From Lachnospiraceae bacterium (GTDB lineage Bacteria > Bacillota > Clostridia > Lachnospirales > Lachnospiraceae): DNA of 5,301 nucleotides. The stretch covers positions 2,691-7,991 of the forward strand of contig DNAD01000252.1 in the NCBI GenBank assembly GCA_003484785.1. The letters run 5' to 3'. A model generated the notes under the pieces. That model saw only the letters and a list, made by a program, of their open reading frames with translations. It was not told where the DNA came from and did not search any database. The translations under genes were made by a program, and so were the position numbers. Positions 1 through 5,301 of the stretch are shown here, piece after piece (within the stretch, counting starts at the first letter, position 1; the number at the start of each line of letters is the position of its first letter).

Positions 1-1394
1 ACCGTAAAATACGCGTTATCATGGATATTGGTATACTCCATCGCAAGATAGTTCCCGTTGGCAAACCAGATATAGGTGAGCACAGCCCCGGTCAGCGCCA
101 GTGAGGTCACGATATCCGCTGCCTTCAGCTGCTTTTTGTTCAGGGTGTCCTTACCGAACTTTTCCATCCATATCTTTCTTATGTTTTCGGCATTTATCTC
201 CTGCTCCGTTTTTATATCCGGCTCCTGATCTTTACCCGGCTTCAGGCCCTCATACGGCTCCGGTTGTTTACCCGTCTGCGGATAAGAGGTCATTTCGGAA
301 AGGGCAGTCAGGCACGCCGCCGGCAAGACCAGCACATATACTATCTCGTATACCATTATTGAGTACATGGTACCCGATGAGATAGCCATTATTATGATAA
401 GATTTACCGCAACCGGCAGCACGGCCATGATAGCTGTGACCAGCAGCTTAAGATGCAGCTTTTTCTTCGATGACCACACCTTTATCAGTGTATATAAAAG
501 GATCAGCATGGATACAAGGAAGGCAAAGCGCACTATTACATTGGGATTCATGGAATATACATCCCTGAAGGGGAGCCTTAGGAAAGTCTTATAGCACCTG
601 ACAAGCCCCTTTACAAGCTGATGCATGCTAAGCTTTCCCATACTGTCCAGGTTTTCATAGGTCTCCATTTCCTTTCCGGTAACGGCCAAAGCCAGCTTGC
701 TGCCAAGCAGGTACAGCGCCATACAGGCCCCGAGGAAGATAACGTAATAGACGCATCTTAAGAAAGCCTCCTTAAACCCGGGGTCTCTTCGGATGAATTC
801 AACCAGTAAAAAGCCCGCCAGCAGGCATACCGCCGTAACAAAATCAGCCTGATATATGGCCGTTCCGTATATGACCAGAGCTGCCGAGACAAGAACGCTT
901 ACGCCCTTTGATACCCTTCCCGCCTTCCCGGCGCGCTTAACGAGCAGCCATATGCCCCCTGCCGTCATTGCGATGCCTATTGCATAGTAATGAGTGGTGA
1001 ACATATAGAACATCCTGCAGACCAGAGCAGGGAAGGTTGTCATGAGCGCCCCCGTGATACCCGCGTAAAAGCCATCGTTTATATCAAGCACCGCCACGGC
1101 AAAGCAGGCGGTAAGCGCATACAGGATTATGGTTACAAAACCGTTGACAAAGGGTATCGTAAAGCAGTCGGCAAAAAAAAGCTTCTGCAGCCACACCGTA
1201 AAGGATAATGCCCACCGTCCCACTTCTACGCCTGTACCGAAGCCCGTGGGAGTATGCCAGAGCTCATCATAATTATAAAGATGATTTGTAAGAGCATAGA
1301 TATGAGCCATCAGCCCGCATATAAGCCCTGAGAAAAAGCAGATCCGGTATCTTTTTTCTATCCTGTTATAAATATCCCTTATAAAATCTCCCAC
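1..1394 (-). CDS. GtrII-type membrane glucosyltransferase-like protein (3' end outside window)
   Basis: Starts at GTG (1394-1392) and stays open to the left edge: 464 full codons, with two bases of the next at positions 2-1. The basic leader (GDFIRDIYNRIEKRYR) precedes the first span at about 18-35. The first outer loop has NYDELW (D43, E44) and GTGVEVGRW (R60, W61). This pattern, an acidic pair about 15 residues before a GRW/GRF motif, is typical of the Glucos_trans_II (GtrII) family. Several more spans follow, up to about 365. A charged, probably cytoplasmic loop lies at about 366-426, then a span at 428-444 and FANGNYLAMEYTNIHDNAYF, which resembles the N..Y...Y..N..Y stretch late in this family. 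GtrII of Shigella phage takes glucose from undecaprenyl-phosphate-glucose and adds it to O-antigen outside the membrane. In a Gram-positive host the acceptor would be another wall or capsular polymer (inference). The missing C-terminus is probably some 50-150 residues, judging from family size. GtrB- and GtrA-like partners are not in view. Confidence 0.78.
   Translation of the reverse strand, partial: MGDFIRDIYNRIEKRYRICFFSGLICGLMAHIYALTNHLYNYDELWHTPTGFGTGVEVGRWALSFTVWLQKLFFADCFTIPFVNGFVTIILYALTACFAVAVLDINDGFYAGITGALMTTFPALVCRMFYMFTTHYYAIGIAMTAGGIWLLVKRAGKAGRVSKGVSVLVSAALVIYGTAIYQADFVTAVCLLAGFLLVEFIRRDPGFKEAFLRCVYYVIFLGACMALYLLGSKLALAVTGKEMETYENLDSMGKLSMHQLVKGLVRCYKTFLRLPFRDVYSMNPNVIVRFAFLVSMLILLYTLIKVWSSKKKLHLKLLVTAIMAVLPVAVNLIIIMAISSGTMYSIMVYEIVYVLVLPAACLTALSEMTSYPQTGKQPEPYEGLKPGKDQEPDIKTEQEINAENIRKIWMEKFGKDTLNKKQLKAADIVTSLALTGAVLTYIWFANGNYLAMEYTNIHDNAYFT
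219..274 (-). repeat. Two imperfect 20-base direct repeats in the charged loop of the GtrII-like gene
   Basis: Copies at 274-255 and 238-219 match at 17 of 20 bases (shared CGGGTAAA start and GGAGCCG end). They are offset by 36 bases, exactly 12 codons. They encode GKQPEP (375-380) and GKDQEP (387-392) inside a hydrophilic loop rich in Lys, Glu, Gln and Pro. The in-frame spacing suggests an old tandem duplication of a 12-codon unit; only two copies are recognisable and the second half of the unit has diverged. Confidence 0.5.
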
Positions 1395-1405
1395 CGCGCT
1401 TCAAA

Positions 1406-1412
1406 CTCCTTT
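1406..1412 (-). promoter_or_regulatory. Ribosome binding site of the GtrII-like gene, deciding the GTG start
   Basis: AAAGGAG (1412 to 1406) lies 11 bases before GTG at 1394-1392, a slightly long spacing. An in-frame TGA three codons upstream of the GTG rules out any earlier start. The next ATG in frame (residue 29) would remove a basic leader and half of the first membrane span, and has no comparable site. The 49-base gap between the genes (1443-1395) shows no hairpin with a T-run, so no terminator is seen. Confidence 0.7.
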
Positions 1413-1443
1413 GGTACAAACTGACCCAGGCATCATAACATCA

Positions 1444-3006
1444 TTAAAAAACATTATGATCGAAAACAACGATATAGCCGTCCTCATCAAACGGAATAAC
1501 CTCGGATGCATCTTTGCATACCGTATCCTTTGTGGTTTCATACTCCCAGGAGGATAAAAAGACAAAATACCTGTCAACACCCTCCACGGCCTCAAACTGA
1601 TCCTCTCTCGAATTGTACAGCCTTGGCGTTATCTCGCCGCTGTCCGATATGTTGACCGGAGCCACCGTTATATCGGAATCCGACAATACCGTTGTCACCT
1701 GGGCGGACCAGTATTCGGCATAGCCCCTGCTCAGACCATTTTCCTTCAGAACGGTTGTCAGGCCGTCATACCTGTTCTGCCCCCTCAGGGCAATCGTGCT
1801 GTATGCGCTGAACAGACAGGCTATGGACAAAACGATCGCAAGCACCGCTCCGAACCGTGACAGAGCCCCCTGCCTTACAAGCCACATCATAAAGATCACG
1901 GTCACGGTCAGGGCTGTCATATAAAGCCCCACCATTCTGTGTATCGTTCCTCTGGCATGACTGAAATCATAAACAAAAAGAGTGGATGCCAGCAGGATAA
2001 TATATGAAAGCATGTATATCCTTATGATCTTATTTTCGATCTTTTTGTATGCGCAGAAAGCTATGAAGGGCGTGAAGATGATGACCAGACTGACAAAGGC
2101 CATATACATGATCCTGATTCCGGTCATGGATTCCATGGGGATCTCCGAAGGAACCTCCCCTGCCACGCATACCATCATGACCCTGAGCCTCTCCGTTAAA
2201 TCCCACACCCATTCCTGCCACATCGGTATTGTTTTGAACAGGCCTTCATATACGGTTTTTACCCCGGAAAGCCTCTGTACCAGAACGGACAGGATGAACC
2301 CGGCTCCGGCCGCGCAAAGCCCTGCGATGCTCAAGGCCGCGGTGTTTCTGTTTTCGCTGCAGAAAAGCTCATCCTTTATATTTATGAACCTTTCCAGGAT
2401 GACCGCTCCGTAAAAGGGTATAAAGAAAAACAAAATGGTAGTAAGGCCGTTGGTACAGAAAAGAGCCGTCAGAGCTATCAGCAGAAACGACCTCTTCCTG
2501 TTAACTTTCGAAAAGAACAAATCCCCCATATCTATTCCCGAATAAACCGCCGTGGCCGCCATGACGAACAAAAGTCCCAGACTGTAATGGATCACGTGCC
2601 CCCACATGATCATGCGCGTATTCTTGGTAGGAAGGCTCAAAAGCAGGATGAACGCGGCTGCCGTCAGGGTGTGCTCTGTGGGAAAGTCCATGGATCTTAA
2701 AAATTTATATAAGGAAAATACAAATATGGCAAGAAACAGGATGAAACCCAGTGCATGAGCCTTATATCCGACACCGAAGATTGCTACAAAGGGCATCATC
2801 AGCAGAGACCCGCCGAAGGGCAGCGTATAGGCATAGTACATTTCGGGATCAAACAGCCCGTTGCCCGTAAGCATCGCCTCGGCCCACAATATGGTATCCG
2901 TAAAGTCGGAATCAAACTCCACCCTTTCCTTAACGAGGATGTAATACAGCACCATAAATATGGAAAATACGAAAAATAGTACTGCTCCTGTTCTCTTTTT
3001 ACTCAA
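1444..3006 (-). CDS. GT-C-like multi-spanning membrane protein, likely glycosyltransferase of unnamed family
   Basis: Complete 520-residue protein starting with TTG (3006-3004) and ending in TAA (1446-1444). After a short basic N-terminus (MSKKR) comes a first span at about 7-25. The first outer loop has an acidic cluster, FDSDFTD (D32, D34, D37), then LWAEAMLTGNGLFDPE and YAYTLPFGG (P63). Membrane span, acidic outer loop, then an aromatic and Pro-Gly rich segment is the usual plan of GT-C glycosyltransferases (PMT/ArnT-like), in which this loop carries the catalytic acid. About ten spans follow, to about residue 400. A hydrophilic C-terminal tail of about 110 residues, probably outside the cell, contains GYAEYW (428-433) and ends FDHNVF. 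I have an impression of similar unnamed proteins in Lachnospiraceae but cannot assign a named family. It lies between a YfhO and a GtrII homologue, so a polyprenyl-phosphate-sugar-dependent transferase acting on a surface polymer is the best inference. A polymerase or another polytopic surface-polymer protein remains possible. The reading frame is certain; the function is moderate. Confidence 0.8.
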   Translation of the reverse strand: MSKKRTGAVLFFVFSIFMVLYYILVKERVEFDSDFTDTILWAEAMLTGNGLFDPEMYYAYTLPFGGSLLMMPFVAIFGVGYKAHALGFILFLAIFVFSLYKFLRSMDFPTEHTLTAAAFILLLSLPTKNTRMIMWGHVIHYSLGLLFVMAATAVYSGIDMGDLFFSKVNRKRSFLLIALTALFCTNGLTTILFFFIPFYGAVILERFINIKDELFCSENRNTAALSIAGLCAAGAGFILSVLVQRLSGVKTVYEGLFKTIPMWQEWVWDLTERLRVMMVCVAGEVPSEIPMESMTGIRIMYMAFVSLVIIFTPFIAFCAYKKIENKIIRIYMLSYIILLASTLFVYDFSHARGTIHRMVGLYMTALTVTVIFMMWLVRQGALSRFGAVLAIVLSIACLFSAYSTIALRGQNRYDGLTTVLKENGLSRGYAEYWSAQVTTVLSDSDITVAPVNISDSGEITPRLYNSREDQFEAVEGVDRYFVFLSSWEYETTKDTVCKDASEVIPFDEDGYIVVFDHNVF

Positions 3007-3009
3007 TTT

Positions 3010-5301
3010 CTACTCCTTAACGAATATTTTACCCCGACATCTTATTCTCTGCTGTACCACAGACCGCTTTTTTAAGACCATAAAGTCCGCCAGTATCAGG
3101 ATCAGCCCGATGGCGGATATCCACAGACTTTCTTTAAGATACGGGATATGGTAGGTCATCGTTATATTGTTGATACCATCTTCAAGCGGGATGAGCATAA
3201 GGCATTTTTCAAATATTTCGGGTTCCGTCATCTGCCCGTTTCTTGTTATCGTCCAGCCCCTGTCCGCCGGAATCGACGTAAAAAGCTTTTCTCCGTCTTT
3301 GGCCGTTACCGTCAGGGCTATATCCCCGTCCGTGATATCAAGGCTGTCACAGGCATGTGTTTTAAGCTCCTGCGTGATCTCTCCGAGCTTATCAAGGTCC
3401 AGGCTGTAGAACTGCTCATCAACGATATTTTCTGTATTATATCCTTTAAGCTCCGTATAGGCAACCTTATCCCCCTTATCCACGGGAATATAGAAAAGAT
3501 CTATGCCGTTCCAGCGGGAATAGGGAAAGGTCAGCTTTCCGTTAATATCAAGGTCGGCCCCTCCCCATACTCTTTCGCTCCAGGGCAGATATCCGAACAC
3601 ATCGATATTTCCCCGGGGAAGTGACAGCTCATAGGTTCTTGCATCCTCATCGTCGGCACGGGTAAACTGTACCGGAGAAAACAGCCCGGCCTCTTTCCCG
3701 GTTATGCTTTCATACAGAAGGTTATTGTATTCAAAAGGATTCGCGGCCTTCGGGACGGCAGGAGCCTGCGATACCTTAAAAGCCACCGGCAGGGCGAAAG
3801 GATTTTCATATACGTCCTTCCCGTTTTCCCTTTCAAGTACGTCAACCTTTTCAAACCCGTTTATTTCAAACGGAGACATCAAATACCTTACCCCCAGAAG
3901 GGAATCAAAGGGCAGTATCGAAATATTCCGGCAGACCGAAGGGGTTCCCGCGGCAAGCTCATTCCTGTAGCCGCCCTTTTTCATGAACTTAAACTGTGAA
4001 ACATGAGGAGTTGAGGTATAGCCGTCTATCGATGGATAATCAAACGCAATGGGCTCGTTATAGTTTGCGGTTTCCTCGTCATATCTCATGGTACGGGTCT
4101 GAGTCTGGGTAATGCGGTAAAAGTCCGTATCATAGGCTTTTATCGAATCAACAAGCTTTTGTTCCGCTCTTTCATACTCCGGAAAAGCTGCCGCGCTCTC
4201 ATCGGACAAATACAGTGACAGCACCCTGCCTGAATTATACCAGGCCTCAAAGCTGCAGAAAGCCAGTATAAATACAGCGGCAGCTGCAGAGATATAGCCT
4301 GCGAAAAACCCATGTCCGTCCGAAGACTCACCCTCGTCCGCCGGGGAGGAGAGGTTTTGCTTATCTTCATTATTTATAAGGAAGCGTGAATAACAGTACA
4401 CAAGGACAGCCGCGGTCAGTATTGCGGCAGCCGTATAATAACCGCGGTTCGGGATCTCCAGAGGTTCCCTGATCAAAAGAGCGGTAAAAACAGCAAGGTA
4501 ACCGGCCGTAATACAGGCAAACACCTTCCATCTTACCGCTTCCAGCCTGCTGTAGAAGACCGATGCCAGGTAAAGAAGAATAAAGCATCCCAGATAGAGA
4601 TACCTGCCGGTATGCCCGGCACCCTTTTTCAAAAGAGAGAAAATGAAAAATAACGGCTGCCAGTAAAACATGAAGCCCAGGAAGACAAACATGGCAAGAT
4701 AAATAAGCTTTTCCTTCCGGCACATTACATCCCGGGAGATCGCAAAAATGCCGATCGCTCCAAGGATCGCAAAGCTTCCGCAGAATATGGTGTTAAACAT
4801 GCCTCCGTCTATATATCCCGAGGTAAGATAATAGTTATGTATCAATTCTGCCGGGTTGCCCAACAGCCCTCCCTCAAGCAGATACCAGTCAAAGTCTCCG
4901 GCTTTTCCGAGCCTCAGCTCGTATATCGTAGGAACGAACACCGCCGCGCTTGTAAGTACCCCGAAAAGCATTCCCGAAACGTATCTGAAGGCTCTTTGGA
5001 AAAACAGCTTAAACCTCCTGCCCTCCCTGCTCTTTATCAGAAACAGCCCTGTCTCGAACAGAAAGTAAAAGCCCGAAAAGATACAGTTTATCCCTGCGGT
5101 GTACCAGTTGAAGATTATCGCAAGCCCCGTGACCAGGGATAACGTTGTTATTTTATTTTTCTCAATGACCCTGTAAACCCCGAGCATCATCAGGGGCAGC
5201 ATATAAACTCCGTCCAGATAGTTCATGTTATAGTTCTGATGAAGAAGGTACTGCATCAGTCCATAGCCGACGGACAGAGCTATACAGAAAGGCGAAGGAA
5301 G
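3010..5301 (-). CDS. YfhO-family polytopic membrane glycosyltransferase (5' end outside window)
   Basis: The frame is open from the right edge to TAG at 3012-3010, giving 763 visible residues. The Met at 5256 is internal, because the 15 codons before it are in frame and belong to the same protein (ending ALSVGYGLMQ). YfhO proteins usually run to about 850-900 residues, so roughly 100-130 N-terminal residues are missing, including the first outer loop where the acidic motif lies. Family marks, numbered from the first visible codon: the NYLDGVYMLPLMMLG segment (D30), where YfhO proteins have a WLD-type motif; GRYLYL near 233; about ten membrane spans up to about 350; a large extracytoplasmic domain at about 352-722 with LLGVRYLMS (468-476) and LFTSIPADRGW ending at W683; one last span at about 724-743; and a basic tail. 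An acidic linker lies at about 311-331. In B. subtilis, YfhO is linked to lipoteichoic acid glycosylation with the GT2 enzyme CsbB. A similar role here, moving a polyprenyl-linked sugar to a surface polymer, is inference; the substrate is unknown. It is first of the three genes in the window and its last codons carry the binding site of the next. Confidence 0.9.
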   Translation of the reverse strand, partial: LPSPFCIALSVGYGLMQYLLHQNYNMNYLDGVYMLPLMMLGVYRVIEKNKITTLSLVTGLAIIFNWYTAGINCIFSGFYFLFETGLFLIKSREGRRFKLFFQRAFRYVSGMLFGVLTSAAVFVPTIYELRLGKAGDFDWYLLEGGLLGNPAELIHNYYLTSGYIDGGMFNTIFCGSFAILGAIGIFAISRDVMCRKEKLIYLAMFVFLGFMFYWQPLFFIFSLLKKGAGHTGRYLYLGCFILLYLASVFYSRLEAVRWKVFACITAGYLAVFTALLIREPLEIPNRGYYTAAAILTAAVLVYCYSRFLINNEDKQNLSSPADEGESSDGHGFFAGYISAAAAVFILAFCSFEAWYNSGRVLSLYLSDESAAAFPEYERAEQKLVDSIKAYDTDFYRITQTQTRTMRYDEETANYNEPIAFDYPSIDGYTSTPHVSQFKFMKKGGYRNELAAGTPSVCRNISILPFDSLLGVRYLMSPFEINGFEKVDVLERENGKDVYENPFALPVAFKVSQAPAVPKAANPFEYNNLLYESITGKEAGLFSPVQFTRADDEDARTYELSLPRGNIDVFGYLPWSERVWGGADLDINGKLTFPYSRWNGIDLFYIPVDKGDKVAYTELKGYNTENIVDEQFYSLDLDKLGEITQELKTHACDSLDITDGDIALTVTAKDGEKLFTSIPADRGWTITRNGQMTEPEIFEKCLMLIPLEDGINNITMTYHIPYLKESLWISAIGLILILADFMVLKKRSVVQQRIRCRGKIFVKE
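3013..3018 (-). promoter_or_regulatory. Ribosome binding site of the middle gene, inside the YfhO gene
   Basis: AAGGAG (3018 to 3013) forms the last two sense codons (Lys-Glu) of the YfhO gene. It is followed by the TAG stop, then AAA, then the TTG start at 3006. The 6-base spacing is ideal and fixes the TTG as the start: the codon before it is AAA and the one before that is the stop, so no earlier start is possible. The arrangement suggests translational coupling of the two genes. Confidence 0.85.

Noticed and set aside
101..594. Two plus-strand open frames (101-385 and 367-594)
   Set aside because: Both are antisense to the GtrII-like gene, which reads without interruption through this region. 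The first is a low-complexity Pro/Ser/Tyr translation.
1401..1436. Possible leader peptide (ATG ATG CCT ... GTT TGA) just before the GtrII-like gene
   Set aside because: It has no ribosome binding site of its own and is the tail of a shadow frame across the end of the middle gene. It overlaps the GtrII-like ribosome binding site, but nothing shows attenuation.
1395..1443. Terminator or promoter in the gap between the middle and GtrII-like genes
   Set aside because: I found no stem-loop followed by a T-run, and no convincing -35/-10 pair in 49 bases. Read-through as an operon is simpler.
1982..2413. 143-codon plus-strand open frame
   Set aside because: It is antisense to the membrane core of the middle gene. 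Apparent hydrophobic patches mirror the opposite strand's membrane codons; no family is recognisable.
3148..3624. 158-codon plus-strand open frame
   Set aside because: It lies wholly antisense to the outer domain of the YfhO gene, which has clear family motifs. The translation is basic and patternless, and I saw nothing to support a gene there.
4140..4723. Two minus-strand open frames overlapping the YfhO gene in another frame
   Set aside because: They lie in an alternate frame of a gene whose main frame carries conserved motifs on both sides, so they are shadows rather than a frameshifted piece.

Overview
The window is wholly coding on the minus strand. It holds three consecutive genes for large multi-spanning membrane proteins, read from high to low coordinates. 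There are no RNA genes, mobile elements or CRISPR arrays. The style suggests a Clostridia-type Firmicute, most likely Lachnospiraceae: strong AAGGAG-type ribosome binding sites, TTG and GTG starts, frequent AGA/AGG arginine and ATA isoleucine codons, base composition near half G+C by eye, and proteins resembling the teichoic-acid and polysaccharide decorating enzymes common there. This placement is inference from style, not from a marker gene.

Layout: (1) 5301-3010, a YfhO-family membrane protein whose N-terminus lies beyond the right edge. (2) 3006-1444, a complete 520-residue GT-C-like membrane protein with no named family that I recognise; it starts at TTG three bases after the YfhO stop. 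(3) 1394-1, a GtrII-type (Glucos_trans_II) membrane glucosyltransferase-like protein. It starts at GTG 49 bases after gene 2 and runs off the left edge without a stop. I translated gene 3 codon by codon from 1394 to the window edge and found it open throughout.

The tight spacing, the shared strand and the absence of any terminator or promoter-like gap argue for one operon. All three products look like GT-C-fold enzymes, which take a sugar from a polyprenyl-phosphate carrier on the outer face of the membrane and put it on an extracytoplasmic acceptor. In known systems (GtrA/GtrB/GtrII of Shigella; CsbB/YfhO of Bacillus subtilis) such enzymes need a GT2 family enzyme that makes the lipid-linked sugar, and in the Gtr case a small flippase. 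Neither is in the window, so the operon probably continues or uses partners elsewhere. The likely overall job is decoration of a cell-surface polymer (teichoic acid, capsule or wall polysaccharide) with side-chain sugars. The acceptor and sugar cannot be read from this sequence.
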